Source: Paraperlucidibaca baekdonensis (GTDB lineage Bacteria > Pseudomonadota > Gammaproteobacteria > Pseudomonadales > Moraxellaceae). From it: a stretch of DNA of 64,000 nt. Position numbers and translations under genes: made by a program. Positions within the stretch are counted from its first letter, which is position 1, and each line of letters begins with the position of its first letter. This document shows, piece after piece, positions 47,303 to 57,004 of the stretch. Under the pieces are notes generated by a model. That model did not search any database, had not been told where the DNA came from, and saw nothing but the letters and a program-made list of their open reading frames with translations. The DNA is taken from assembly GCF_003387535.1 (NCBI RefSeq), contig NZ_QUNR01000003.1, forward strand, positions 310,001-374,000, read 5' to 3'.

Positions 47303-48057
47303 GCGAATTATTATTGGGCGTCAATATTGACCATGTGGCGACCTTGCGCCAAGCCCGGGGCACCCGCTATCCCGAGCCAGTCTATGCGGCGTTGTTGGCT
47401 GAAACACATGGTGCTGATGGCATCACTGTGCATCCGCGCGAAGATGCGCGACACATTCAGCTGCGCGATGTGCGCCTACTGGCGCACGTGCTGCAAACGC
47501 GTATGAATCTCGAAATGGCCGTTACCGAGGCGATGCTGACGTTTGCTGAGGAAATTCGACCGGCGCATATTTGTTTAGTGCCTGAGAAGCGCGAAGAGCT
47601 GACCACCGAGGGCGGCTTAGATATTGTTGCCGGCTTTGACCGTGTGCACGCTGCTTGTCAGCGCTTGGGCCGCCAAGGCATGGATGTGTCGTTGTTTATT
47701 GATCCTGAGCCGGCACAAATCGATGCCGCTATCCGTGCTGGCGCGCCCACCATTGAGCTGCACACAGGTGCTTACGCCGACGCGCAAACGCCGGAGCAGG
47801 TCGCCACTGAGCTTAAGCGTATTCATCAGGCCGCCGACTACGCAGCCGGTAAAGTCGTCGTTAATGCAGGTCATGGCTTGAACTTTCACAATACCCAGGC
47901 GATTGCCGCCATACCGGTTTTTCATGAGCTCAATATAGGCCATGCTTTGATCGCGCAAGCACTATTTAGCGGCTTAGGCAAGGCCGTGGAAGACATGAAA
48001 TCGCTGATGTTAACCGCGCGCCGTGATGCGCTGCTGGCGGGACGTTCGAGCTCATGA
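47299..48057 (+). CDS. pdxJ: Pyridoxine 5'-phosphate synthase
   Basis: 252 residues. It starts [19 protein letters not shown], the invariant PdxJ N terminus, and includes [41 protein letters not shown] and [10 protein letters not shown]. The enzyme condenses 1-deoxyxylulose 5-phosphate with 3-amino-2-oxopropyl phosphate to pyridoxine 5'-phosphate. In many gammaproteobacteria acpS follows; here a DUF6882-like gene follows through an ATGA overlap. Confidence 0.97.
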   Translation: MSELLLGVNIDHVATLRQARGTRYPEPVYAALLAETHGADGITVHPREDARHIQLRDVRLLAHVLQTRMNLEMAVTEAMLTFAEEIRPAHICLVPEKREELTTEGGLDIVAGFDRVHAACQRLGRQGMDVSLFIDPEPAQIDAAIRAGAPTIELHTGAYADAQTPEQVATELKRIHQAADYAAGKVVVNAGHGLNFHNTQAIAAIPVFHELNIGHALIAQALFSGLGKAVEDMKSLMLTARRDALLAGRSSS

Positions 48058-48506
48058 ATGCGGATGAATTCGATGCCTACTTAGCGGCTTGCACGCAGGC
48101 ATTAGGGGACAAGCAAGCGCAGCTTGTGGCAACACAGGGTGATTTTTCCAGCCTCAGCTGGAAGCTCGATGCCACTTTGCAGACGGTGTCGTTTAGCGAC
48201 GCGGCCGGTGAGCGTTTGCGCTTTCGCATCACGGCCTTGGGCACCTATGCGGCAGCTCAGGAGACCTGGAAATGGGCTTGGGCAAACACCAAGTTACCGA
48301 CATCAGCCCGCGATAGCGCCGCGGTGTTAAAGGGTTTGCAGGCGGTGACCGATTACGCGTGCTTTATTGACGATGAGGCGTTTGCCGCAGATGAGGGCAT
48401 GGCCTGGGAGATGGCTGCCGCCGGCGTCGCGTATCTGCGGGCCGACGGCTGTTTTCGTGCGCGCAACCGCGATACGTGGCTTTTTATTGCCCTGCATCGT
48501 GACTAG
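48054..48506 (+). CDS. DUF6882-like protein
   Basis: 150 residues, soluble. A long N-terminal region leads to [25 protein letters not shown] and [15 protein letters not shown], which recall the DUF6882 family, whose function I do not know. The start overlaps the pdxJ stop by 4 bp, so it is translated as the last gene of the lepA-pdxJ operon. It converges on the SIMPL-domain gene 6 bp away. Confidence 0.75.
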   Translation: MNADEFDAYLAACTQALGDKQAQLVATQGDFSSLSWKLDATLQTVSFSDAAGERLRFRITALGTYAAAQETWKWAWANTKLPTSARDSAAVLKGLQAVTDYACFIDDEAFAADEGMAWEMAAAGVAYLRADGCFRARNRDTWLFIALHRD

Positions 48507-48512
48507 TGCGGC

Positions 48513-49238
48513 TCATTGGCTGAGCGCAATACTGCCATTGACGGTAATGCGCACGCGGCTTTCACCGGCGGCCAGGTTTTGCGCGGGCATGCTGTCGGAT
48601 TCGACCTTCATGGCCATCGCGCGCACCATCATGGGCGGGCGATAGTCATTGCCGGTTGAACCAACGCTCATCTGCACCAATTCGTAGCGTTTAGCGCCCC
48701 AAGACTTGGTGACTAGCGCGGCTTTGTCACGAAATGCGGCAATGGCCTCTCGGGTGAGCGAGTCTTCAAGCGCGCGACGAGTCTCTTCGGCCACGACAAA
48801 ATCTATTTGGCGTAACTGCATTTGACTTTGCAGCTGGGCAATCAATGCACTGGCGGCTTTAAAGTCAGTTGACTCAAGATCAAGCGACGCTTTACCGCGC
48901 CAGCCTTCAATTTTTTGCGCACGGGTATAGACCGGATAGCTGCTTTGATTGCCGGTGCTGACCGTCACCGTGGGGTAGCTTTTGGCTTGCTTGAGGCCGG
49001 CATTGAGCGCTTGAGTGAGGGTTTTTGACAGCGCCACGGGGTCTGAATTATTGGCCTCAATGGTCAATGTCGCGCGCAGTAAATCATTGGCTAAAACGCG
49101 GCTGACCTCGGTTTGAAAATCCACGCGCTGCATGAGCGGTTTGTCATCAGCCAAGCTCGGCAGTGACACGCTGGCCATTAAAAGCGCAAAGCCTAATGGG
49201 CTGATCAGTGTTGGTGTGCGGCGTGTTGAGGCGGTCAT
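48513..49238 (-). CDS. SIMPL-domain (DUF541) periplasmic protein
   Basis: 241 residues. A signal peptide (ALLMASVSLPSLADD) precedes a SIMPL/DUF541 domain with VSRVLANDLLRATLTIEANN, YPTVTVSTGNQSSYPVYTR, and a C-terminal RVRITVNGSI. Members are periplasmic or outer-membrane-linked proteins of poorly known function; E. coli YggE is linked to oxidative stress. GGAGAG precedes the ATG. It stands apart from the cys/dap genes upstream (70-bp gap). Confidence 0.88.
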   Translation of the reverse strand: MTASTRRTPTLISPLGFALLMASVSLPSLADDKPLMQRVDFQTEVSRVLANDLLRATLTIEANNSDPVALSKTLTQALNAGLKQAKSYPTVTVSTGNQSSYPVYTRAQKIEGWRGKASLDLESTDFKAASALIAQLQSQMQLRQIDFVVAEETRRALEDSLTREAIAAFRDKAALVTKSWGAKRYELVQMSVGSTGNDYRPPMMVRAMAMKVESDSMPAQNLAAGESRVRITVNGSIALSQ

Positions 49239-49308
49239 CTATCTCTCCAAACAAAATGCGTGGTAGAGATGACGACTGGCTTGCGTTTTCGCTGACAGCG
49301 CTGATGAC

Positions 49309-49644
49309 TTATTCGGGCAGCAGCGCGCTGTCGAGCCCCACGGTCGCCTGATCGCCAGCATCAAGCAAAGGCCGCTTGATGAGGCTTGGGTTGGCGACAA
49401 TCAGCGCCGCGATGCCCTCAGCGCTTGCGGCCTGCGCTTGCGCGTCGGCATCAAGTTTGCGCCAGCTGGTGCCGCGCTTATTGAGCAGCGTATCGCCGAC
49501 AAAGCGGTGCCAGCGCAGCACTTCATCCATGCTGGGCGGCTGCTTTTTGAGGTCACGAAAGTGGTAGGCCGTGGCGCTCTGCTCGAGGCGCGCCACGGCT
49601 TTTTTCATGCTATCGCAGGCTTTAATGCCAATCAGTGTGAGCAT
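49309..49644 (-). CDS. yffB: ArsC/Spx-family protein YffB
   Basis: 111 residues. LIGIKACDSMKKAVARLE is the thioredoxin-like start with a single active cysteine, and DTLLNKRGTSWRKLD and SLIKRPLLDAGD complete the YffB pattern. It lacks the cysteine set of true arsenate reductases. In other gammaproteobacteria yffB is linked to dapE and dapD; its role is unclear, possibly glutathione-dependent. It starts 3 bp after the cysN stop with no clear ribosome binding site, which suggests coupling. Confidence 0.88.
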   Translation of the reverse strand: MLTLIGIKACDSMKKAVARLEQSATAYHFRDLKKQPPSMDEVLRWHRFVGDTLLNKRGTSWRKLDADAQAQAASAEGIAALIVANPSLIKRPLLDAGDQATVGLDSALLPE

Positions 49645-49647
49645 GGC

Positions 49648-51297
49648 TTAGTGCAACAAGCCCTGTGCGCGCAGCAAGGCCACGACCTCGGCGGCCGCTG
49701 CAGCATTGCCGCTGGCGAGCTGCTGTGGCGCGATGGCCTCCGCCGCATCACGGATGCGCACGCTGCGTTCGCCGACCACTTCCTCCGGCACAATGACCAT
49801 CAGGCCGGCGGCTTGCAGTGCCGCGACAACGGCGCTGTCGCTAGCAATAGCGGGCAGTGCGCCGGCGGCAAACAGTGCCGATTCGACCTGCTCAGCGAGC
49901 GCCTGCGCGCCACTGGCCTCAAGGACAATACGTACCGCGGCCTGGCCTAAGCGCTGTTCGCGATCACTCGCGCTCACCGGCGCGTCCGAGTGGCTTATGC
50001 CTTCGTGGCGCGCATGAATCATGCCGGCACCAACGGTGATGTTATTGAGGCGATCAATGATGATCAGGCTGCCGGTAGCGTGGCACTGCTTATAGGCATC
50101 GAAGGCCACCGCGCGCGTGAGCTGCACACGGCACAGCGCAATGCCATTGAGCGGTAATTGCTCGGCGGCGCTGGTCGCCAGCGTGTTGACATCAATTTGA
50201 TGGACGATCTCGGTGATGCGGCCACTGGTGAAGGTGGTGCCGATTTTGAAGTCGTAGGTTTTGCCGACTTGCAGCGGCGCCTCGTGCATCCACACCAGGT
50301 GCGCATCGAAGCCATGTGCCATGCTCAGCGTGTCATCGGCGGCAACAATCATATCGCCGCGCGAAATATCAATCTCGTCAGTGAGCGTGAGCGTAATGGC
50401 CTGGCCTGCATGGGCCTCAGCGAGCTCACCTTCCCAGACCACAATCGATTTCACTGTCGATGTTTTACCCGATGGCAGCGCTTTAATGGCCATGCCCGGT
50501 GTGACGCGACCGGCGGCGAGCGTGCCACAGAAGCCCCGAAAATTCAGGTTTGGACGGTTTACGTACTGCACCGGCAGACGCATGGCGGCGAGGGCTTCAT
50601 CGCGCTGAATGGGCAGTGCATCGAGCAGCGCCAGCATGGTCGGGCCGCTATACCAGGGCATGGTGGTGCCGGCATTGACGACATTTTCACCGAGCAGCGC
50701 CGACATCGGCACGTACTGTACATCAGGCACGTTTAAGGGCGCGACAAAAGCCTCAAAGTCGGCTTTGATTTCGTCAAAACGGGCTTGGCTGTAGTCGACC
50801 AAATCCATTTTGTTGATGGCCACGACAAAATGCTTGATGCCCAGCAGCGAGCAAATAAAGCTGTGGCGACGAGTTTGCACTTGCACGCCATAGCGCGCAT
50901 CGATGAGCAAAATCGCGACATCGGCGGTCGAGGCGCCGGTGGCCATATTGCGCGTGTACTGCTCGTGGCCGGGGGTGTCGGCAATGATGTATTTACGCGT
51001 ATCGGTGGCAAAAAAGCGGTAGGCGACATCGATGGTGATGCCTTGCTCACGTTCGGACTGCAAGCCGTCGACGAGCAGCGCCAAATCGACGACTTCACCC
51101 GTCGTGCCATGCTTAGCGCTATCACGCGTGATGGCGGCAAGCTGATCTTCAAAAATCATTTTTGAGTCGTGTAGCAGGCGGCCAATCAGCGTGGATTTGC
51201 CGTCATCGACACTGCCGCAGGTAATGAAGCGCAGCATGTCTTTGTGTTCGTGTTGGTGCAGATAATCTTCAATATTATCGATGTGTTCAATAATCAT
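49648..51297 (-). CDS. cysN: Sulfate adenylyltransferase subunit 1 with a C-terminal extension
   Basis: 549 residues. [20 protein letters not shown] (28-36 P-loop), [17 protein letters not shown] and [10 protein letters not shown] are the GTPase motifs, followed by two EF-Tu-like beta domains with [17 protein letters not shown]. Residues 444-549 are extra relative to a plain CysN (about 475). They resemble the layout of an APS kinase ([13 protein letters not shown], then [10 protein letters not shown]) but have no GxxGxGKS P-loop, so kinase activity is not expected. With CysD it makes APS from ATP and sulfate, driven by GTP. Fourteen bases separate it from cysD. No cysC is present in the window. 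Confidence 0.93.
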   Translation of the reverse strand: MIIEHIDNIEDYLHQHEHKDMLRFITCGSVDDGKSTLIGRLLHDSKMIFEDQLAAITRDSAKHGTTGEVVDLALLVDGLQSEREQGITIDVAYRFFATDTRKYIIADTPGHEQYTRNMATGASTADVAILLIDARYGVQVQTRRHSFICSLLGIKHFVVAINKMDLVDYSQARFDEIKADFEAFVAPLNVPDVQYVPMSALLGENVVNAGTTMPWYSGPTMLALLDALPIQRDEALAAMRLPVQYVNRPNLNFRGFCGTLAAGRVTPGMAIKALPSGKTSTVKSIVVWEGELAEAHAGQAITLTLTDEIDISRGDMIVAADDTLSMAHGFDAHLVWMHEAPLQVGKTYDFKIGTTFTSGRITEIVHQIDVNTLATSAAEQLPLNGIALCRVQLTRAVAFDAYKQCHATGSLIIIDRLNNITVGAGMIHARHEGISHSDAPVSASDREQRLGQAAVRIVLEASGAQALAEQVESALFAAGALPAIASDSAVVAALQAAGLMVIVPEEVVGERSVRIRDAAEAIAPQQLASGNAAAAAEVVALLRAQGLLH

Positions 51298-51311
51298 GTC
51301 GGCTCCCGGCC

Positions 51312-52226
51312 TTAGAAATAGCCTTCGCGTTTTTTCTTTTCCATCGAGCCCGATTCATCGTGATCAATGGCGCGACCGGAACGCTCAGAAGTGCGTGTCA
51401 CCAGCATCTCTTGAATGATCTCGGGCAAGGTGGCGGCGTTGGATTCCACCGCGCCGGTGAGCGGGTAGCAGCCGAGTGTGCGAAAGCGCACATTTTTGAT
51501 CATCGGCACTTCGCCTTCACGTAAGGGCAGACGCTCGTCATCGACCATCACCAACATGCCATCGCGCTCCACCACCGGCCGTGGTGCTGACAAATACAGC
51601 GGTACGATCTCGATTTGCTCAAGATATAAGTACTGCCAAATATCGAGCTCGGTCCAGTTCGACAGCGGAAACACGCGAATCGACTCGCCCTTATTGATGC
51701 GGCCGTTGTAGAGATTCCACAGCTCAGGGCGCTGTACTTTCGGGTCCCAGCGATGGTTTTTATCGCGGAAGGAATACACACGTTCTTTTGCACGCGACTT
51801 CTCTTCATCGCGGCGGGCACCACCAAAAGCGGCATCGAAACCATGGGCACTCAAGGCCTGTTTCAGTGCCTGAGTTTTCATGATGTCGGTGTATTTCGAG
51901 CTGCCGTGATCAAACGGGTTGATGTTCGCCGCCACACCCTCTTGGTTGGTGTGCGAGATCAACTCCATGCCAGCCTCGGCCGCCATGCGGTTTCGAAACT
52001 CGATCATCTCCTTGAATTTCCACGTGGTATTCACATGCAAAAGCGGAAATGGCGGCTTGCCGGGCGCAAAGGCTTTGCGCGCTAAGTGCAGCATCACAGT
52101 GGAGTCTTTGCCGATGGAATAGAGCATGACCGGGTTGTCAAACTCAGCAGCAACTTCACGGATGATATGAATTGACTCGGCCTCTAAGGCCTTTAGGTGA
52201 GTCATGCGATGTTCAGGCAGCGACAT
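51312..52226 (-). CDS. cysD: Sulfate adenylyltransferase subunit 2
   Basis: 304 residues. [18 protein letters not shown] is the PP-loop (S-x-G-K-D-S), with [16 protein letters not shown] and [15 protein letters not shown] as conserved substrate segments, and the typical C-terminal [10 protein letters not shown]. It is the catalytic half of the CysDN complex and forms APS from sulfate and ATP. It precedes cysN and lies 85 bp after dapD on the same strand. Confidence 0.96.
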   Translation of the reverse strand: MSLPEHRMTHLKALEAESIHIIREVAAEFDNPVMLYSIGKDSTVMLHLARKAFAPGKPPFPLLHVNTTWKFKEMIEFRNRMAAEAGMELISHTNQEGVAANINPFDHGSSKYTDIMKTQALKQALSAHGFDAAFGGARRDEEKSRAKERVYSFRDKNHRWDPKVQRPELWNLYNGRINKGESIRVFPLSNWTELDIWQYLYLEQIEIVPLYLSAPRPVVERDGMLVMVDDERLPLREGEVPMIKNVRFRTLGCYPLTGAVESNAATLPEIIQEMLVTRTSERSGRAIDHDESGSMEKKKREGYF

Positions 52227-52311
52227 GCGCGCGAATCCTCAGCGATTAATACAGCGTGGCAGTATATCGGAGCGACTCAGATCGCCCCAGATGAGTTGTG
52301 TAAATGATGAC

Positions 52312-53136
52312 TTAGTCGACTAAGCGCAGCAGGTCATTGATGCTGGTTTTGCTGCGCGTTTGCGCATCAACCTTCTTCACAATGATGGCGCAATTTAAGC
52401 TGTAGCGGCCGTTATCACGCGGTAATGAGCCAGCGACGACCACCGAGCCGGCAGGCACGCGGCCATAGCTGATCTCGCCAGTTTCGCGGTCATAAATCGG
52501 TGTCGATTGGCCAATAAACACGCCCATCGAGAGCACCGAGCCCTCACCGATAATCACGCCTTCAACCACCTCTGAGCGAGCGCCAATAAAGCAGTGATCT
52601 TCGATGATGGTGGGGTTGGCTTGCAGGGGTTCGAGCACGCCGCCAATGCCAACGCCGCCGGAGAGATGCACATTTTTGCCGATTTGCGCGCAGGAGCCGA
52701 CGGTGGCCCAGGTGTCAACCATCGAGCCTTCATCGACATAGGCGCCGATGTTTACATAAGACGGCATGAGCACCGTATTGCGGGCGATAAAGCTGCCACG
52801 ACGAGCGACAGCGGGCGGCACCACGCGAATGCCCGAGGCTTCAAATTGCGCGGCATTCCAGTCGGCAAATTTGGTCGGCACTTTGTCGTAGAACTGCATG
52901 CCGCCACCGGCAGGTACGGGAATATTGTCGTTGAGGCGGAAAGACAGCAGTACGGCTTTTTTCAGCCACTGGTTAACCACCCAGTCACCATCGATTTTCT
53001 CGGCAACGCGGGCACTGCCATTGTCGAGCATGGCCAATGCTTGCTCGACGCCATCGCGGACATCTTGTGGCGCGTTTGATGGCGAAAAGTCGGCGCGGCG
53101 CTCAAAGGCGTCTTCAATCAGTTGGGCTAAGCTCAT
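52312..53136 (-). CDS. dapD: Tetrahydrodipicolinate N-succinyltransferase
   Basis: 274 residues, identical in length to the E. coli enzyme. A helical N-terminal domain is followed by a left-handed beta-helix of hexapeptide repeats (about 100-220), including [19 protein letters not shown] and [16 protein letters not shown]. It adds succinyl-CoA to tetrahydrodipicolinate in the lysine/diaminopimelate pathway. Of two close ATGs, 53136 is chosen: GGAG lies six bases upstream of it but directly touches the first one. It follows dapC by 27 bp. Confidence 0.96.
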   Translation of the reverse strand: MSLAQLIEDAFERRADFSPSNAPQDVRDGVEQALAMLDNGSARVAEKIDGDWVVNQWLKKAVLLSFRLNDNIPVPAGGGMQFYDKVPTKFADWNAAQFEASGIRVVPPAVARRGSFIARNTVLMPSYVNIGAYVDEGSMVDTWATVGSCAQIGKNVHLSGGVGIGGVLEPLQANPTIIEDHCFIGARSEVVEGVIIGEGSVLSMGVFIGQSTPIYDRETGEISYGRVPAGSVVVAGSLPRDNGRYSLNCAIIVKKVDAQTRSKTSINDLLRLVD

Positions 53137-53163
53137 GGTCATCTCCAAAAATAGCGACACGCA

Positions 53164-54357
53164 CTAGCGCGTCAAAAAGTCACGAATTCGTTCGGCGGCC
53201 TCGATGCATTCCTCGAGGCTGGCCACCAAGGCCATGCGCACATAGCCTTCGCCGGGATTGTCGCCAGCGCTGTCGGCGCGCGCTAAATAGCGGCCCGGTA
53301 GTACCGTCACGGCGCAATGGGCATGCAGTTCGCGGGCGAAGTCTTCATCGGAGCCCGGTGTTTTGGCCCAGAAATAAAAGCCAGCTTCTGGCTGTTGCAG
53401 GGGCAATACGGGGTCGAGAATGTCGAAAACGGCGGCGAACTTGGCGTTGTAACGGGCGCGATTGTCGCGCACATGGGCCTCATCGCGCCAGACCTTTGCG
53501 GAAACTTGCTGATGTTGCACGGGCATAGCCGAGCCATGATAGGTGCGATAGCGCAGAAAGGCGCTCATCACGCTGGCATCGCCGGCAACAAAACCTGAAC
53601 GTAGGCCGGGCAAGTTTGAGCGTTTCGAGAGCGAGTGAAACACCACGCAATGGCGATAATCATCACGGCCCATGGCGGCGCAGGCTTGCAGCAGGCCTGG
53701 TGGCGGGCACGCCTTATCGCGATAAATCTCGGAGTAGCACTCATCGGAGGCAATCACGAAGCCGTAGCGGTCACTGAGCGTGATGAGTTTTTGCAAGGTC
53801 TTAAGATCGAGCAATGCGCCGGTGGGGTTGCCCGGTGTGCACAGATAGATGAGCTGCGTGCGCTGCCAAATGGCCTCGGGCACAGCATCGAAGTCGGGCT
53901 GAAAGCCATTGGCGCCGGTGCAGGAAAGAAAGTGTGGCTCAGCGCCAGCGAGCAGCGCCGCGCCTTCGTAGATTTGATAAAACGGGTTGGGCATCAGCAC
54001 CACAGGTTGCTCGGCGCGACGATCGACCACGGCCTGCGCAAAGCCAAACAAGGCCTCGCGGGTGCCATTGACCGGTAAGACCTGCGTGGCGGCATCGACG
54101 CCGCGTAAGTGAAAACGCTGCACGAGCCAGTCGGCAATGGCCTCGCGCAGCACTGGCAGGCCGAGGGTGCTCGGATAGGTCGATAGGCCGGCTAAGCCAT
54201 CACGCAGCGTGTCTACCGCGAAAGCCGGTGCCGGATGGCGTGGCTCACCGATCGACAGCGCAATGGGCTTGATGCCCGCTGGTGCGCTGTGGCCGGAAAA
54301 AAGCTTACTCAGTTTTTCAAAGGGGTAGGGATGTAGCCGCGCTAAATCAGGGTTCAT
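53164..54357 (-). CDS. dapC: Succinyldiaminopimelate transaminase
   Basis: 397 residues of a fold-type I PLP enzyme. LPVNGTREALFGFAQAV binds the cofactor phosphate, LCTPGNPTGALL is conserved, IASDECYSEIYRD holds the Asp-x-x-Tyr pair, and HSLSKRSNLPGLRSGF the Schiff-base lysine. It converts N-succinyl-2-amino-6-ketopimelate to succinyl-diaminopimelate with glutamate. Position between glnD and dapD matches Pseudomonas dapC. Start ATG 54357 gives MNPDLARLHPYPFEKL. Confidence 0.94.
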   Translation of the reverse strand: MNPDLARLHPYPFEKLSKLFSGHSAPAGIKPIALSIGEPRHPAPAFAVDTLRDGLAGLSTYPSTLGLPVLREAIADWLVQRFHLRGVDAATQVLPVNGTREALFGFAQAVVDRRAEQPVVLMPNPFYQIYEGAALLAGAEPHFLSCTGANGFQPDFDAVPEAIWQRTQLIYLCTPGNPTGALLDLKTLQKLITLSDRYGFVIASDECYSEIYRDKACPPPGLLQACAAMGRDDYRHCVVFHSLSKRSNLPGLRSGFVAGDASVMSAFLRYRTYHGSAMPVQHQQVSAKVWRDEAHVRDNRARYNAKFAAVFDILDPVLPLQQPEAGFYFWAKTPGSDEDFARELHAHCAVTVLPGRYLARADSAGDNPGEGYVRMALVASLEECIEAAERIRDFLTR

Positions 54358-54382
54358 ATGACGCTCATCAAAAGTTAAGTGT

Positions 54383-57004
54383 TTAGCGTGCATCAAGTTG
54401 GCTGCGCAGCGCATCACACAAGCGCTCACACAGCTCGGGGTCGGAGATCGGTTGCTGCTCGCTGTCGGTCAAAAAGAAGACGTCTTCGGCGCGCTCGCCA
54501 AGCGTGGCAATGCGGGCATTTTGGAGGTTGACCTTATGCTCCATAAAAATCCGGCCAATGTGTGCCAGCAGGCCGGGCCTATCGAGCGCGATAATTTCCA
54601 CCACGGTGCGCTGGTTCGCCAAATCATTGCTGAGCCGCACATCGGTGCGCACGTCGAAATGCTTGAGCTGACGCGGCAGGCGACGCTGCACCAGCGTGGG
54701 GAACTCATCGGGCTCCGCTAAGGCCTCACGCAAATGCGCGCCGATATGTTGCAGGCGCACCGCATCATTAATGGGCTGGCCATGCTCATCGAGCACCACA
54801 TAGCTATCGAGCGAATAGCGGCTGGTGGAGGTAATGACGCGCGCATCCATGACCGTCAGGTTGAGCTGATCGAGCTCAGCCACGGTGGCGGCGAAGAGAT
54901 TCGGCATATCGCGCGTGTAGACGAAGATTTGCGTGGCGCCGTGGTATTGGCTGCTGTGGTTTTCACGCACCAGCACTAGCGGGCCGTCATCATGCGAATG
55001 CGCCAGCATGGCCTCGCTATGCCAGGCGATATCTTCGGCAGATTCGTGCAGAAAATAGTCATCGCCCAAGTGCTCCCATAGCGCCTGAGCTGCCAACGAG
55101 TCGATGCCGCGCACGCGCAAAATCTCGGTGGCGTTGTCGCGGGTCTGCGCAATCCATTCCTGCTTAGCAATCGGATTGATGAGGCCGCGGCGCAGCGCCT
55201 GTTTGGTTTGCATATACAGCTGGCGCAGCAAGGAGGCGCGCCATGAGTTCCACAGCGTCGGATTGGTGGCGCAAATATCGGCCACAGTGAGCGCGTAGAG
55301 GTAGTCCAAATGCACGGTGTCGCCAACTTTTTGCGCGAACTCGTTGATCACATCGGGGTCGGAGACATCTTTTTTCTGCGCGGTGACCGACATCACCAAA
55401 TGGTTCAGTGCCAGCCACGACACTAAGCTGGCATCCCATTTGCCGAGACCGTGACTAATGCAGAAATCGTAGGCATCAACCGCGCCTAATTCGGAATGAT
55501 CGCCGCCGCGGCCTTTAGCGATGTCATGAAATAAGCCGGCCAAATACAGCAACTCAATTTTCGGCAAATTATTGGCGACATTAGCGACCACCGGGAAGCG
55601 CTCCTCCATCTCGGCGTAGCGAAAACGGCGCATATTTTTCAGCACCAACAGCGTGTGCGCATCGACTGTGTAGATGTGAAAGAGGTCGTACTGCATCTTA
55701 CCGATGATGGCGCCGAAGGCCGGAATATAAAGCCCGAGCACGCCGTAGCGCTTCATTTTACGCAGTGATGAAAAGAGCGCTGTGCGACAGCGCATCAGCT
55801 CCATAAACAACGACTTATGACGAATATCGTTGCGGAACTTATCATCGATTAAGGGCAGGTGCTGCATGATCAGGCGAATGGTGCTGGCACGCACTTTATG
55901 CACTTCGGGCCGTTCGCCGAGCAGCACAAACACCTCTAATAGCGCCGATGGCGTGCGCCGAAAAACATCCTCGCTAGTGACTTGAATAGCGCCATCGCGA
56001 ATCTCAAAGCGATTATTGATGGGGATGATTTCGTCGTTTTCGGCGTGGCCTAAAATCGCCTCTTCGAAGTATTGCAGCAGCAGCTCATTGAGCATGGAAA
56101 TACGCGTGGCGGCACGATAATAATCCTGCATGAGCTGCTCAACGCCGCGGTTAGCCTGCGTGTCGGTGTAGCCAAAGAGCTCGGCGAGGCGGCGCTGATA
56201 ATCAAACAAGACCCGCGTTTCGTTGCGGCTACTGATCTTGTTGAGGGCAAAGCGGAAGCGCCAGAGCACACATTGACAGGCATCAATTTCATCAAACTCG
56301 GCGGCGGTTAAAAAGCCGTGGTCAATGAGGCCGCGCAGGGTGTCGGCGCCAAAATGACGTTTCGCCACCCAGCCAATAGTTTGAATATCGCGCAGGCCCC
56401 CGGGGGCGTTTTTTAAGTCCGGCTCGAGGTTGTATTCGGTGTTGTTATGCTTGGCATGGCGAGCCATTTGCTCATCGCGCTTGGCAATAAAAAATGCCTT
56501 GCCAGGCCACAGCTGATCGGGCCCGGTGACGCGCAGCATGTCATCGCGCAGCGCGGCATCTCCGACTAGCGTGCGCGACTCCATGAGATTGGTGGCAATG
56601 GTGATGTCGTCGGTGGCCAAGCGCACGCAGTCAGTGAGCGAGCGCACGCTGGAGCCAACATCGAGACCGAGATCCCACAAATACGTGATGAACTGGCTAA
56701 CCGCCGCTTGCAGCGACTCATCGAGATGGTCGTGGCGGTGTAGCACCAAGACATCGACATCGGATTGCGGTAGCAACTCGGCACGGCCATAACCGCCAAC
56801 GGCGAGCAGGCTGAGCTCGGCGGCTTGACATAGGCCTAGCGATATCCATGCCTCGCGCAGGACTTCATCAATTGCCGCCGCCCATTCGCGCACCAGCAAG
56901 CGCACATCGCGACCCTCATCAAAGCGTTCCGTCAGCTGCGCTAGGGCGGCTTTGAGCTGGGCTTTATCCTGGGCTGGGTTGAGTGTCGCGAGGGCTTCGC
57001 TCAT
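54383..57004 (-). CDS. glnD: [Protein-PII] uridylyltransferase / uridylyl-removing enzyme
   Basis: 873 residues with all four expected parts. LLAVGGYGRAELLPQSDVDVLVL (near 66-88) is the nucleotidyltransferase site; GLFHDIAKGRGGDHSELGA is the HD domain for deuridylylation; two C-terminal ACT domains (IFVYTRDMPNLFAATVAELD and VEIIALDRPGLLAHIGRIF) sense glutamine. It modifies PII according to nitrogen status. Its ATG overlaps the map stop (ATGA), and dapC follows 25 bp after its end. Confidence 0.97.
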   Translation of the reverse strand: MSEALATLNPAQDKAQLKAALAQLTERFDEGRDVRLLVREWAAAIDEVLREAWISLGLCQAAELSLLAVGGYGRAELLPQSDVDVLVLHRHDHLDESLQAAVSQFITYLWDLGLDVGSSVRSLTDCVRLATDDITIATNLMESRTLVGDAALRDDMLRVTGPDQLWPGKAFFIAKRDEQMARHAKHNNTEYNLEPDLKNAPGGLRDIQTIGWVAKRHFGADTLRGLIDHGFLTAAEFDEIDACQCVLWRFRFALNKISSRNETRVLFDYQRRLAELFGYTDTQANRGVEQLMQDYYRAATRISMLNELLLQYFEEAILGHAENDEIIPINNRFEIRDGAIQVTSEDVFRRTPSALLEVFVLLGERPEVHKVRASTIRLIMQHLPLIDDKFRNDIRHKSLFMELMRCRTALFSSLRKMKRYGVLGLYIPAFGAIIGKMQYDLFHIYTVDAHTLLVLKNMRRFRYAEMEERFPVVANVANNLPKIELLYLAGLFHDIAKGRGGDHSELGAVDAYDFCISHGLGKWDASLVSWLALNHLVMSVTAQKKDVSDPDVINEFAQKVGDTVHLDYLYALTVADICATNPTLWNSWRASLLRQLYMQTKQALRRGLINPIAKQEWIAQTRDNATEILRVRGIDSLAAQALWEHLGDDYFLHESAEDIAWHSEAMLAHSHDDGPLVLVRENHSSQYHGATQIFVYTRDMPNLFAATVAELDQLNLTVMDARVITSTSRYSLDSYVVLDEHGQPINDAVRLQHIGAHLREALAEPDEFPTLVQRRLPRQLKHFDVRTDVRLSNDLANQRTVVEIIALDRPGLLAHIGRIFMEHKVNLQNARIATLGERAEDVFFLTDSEQQPISDPELCERLCDALRSQLDAR

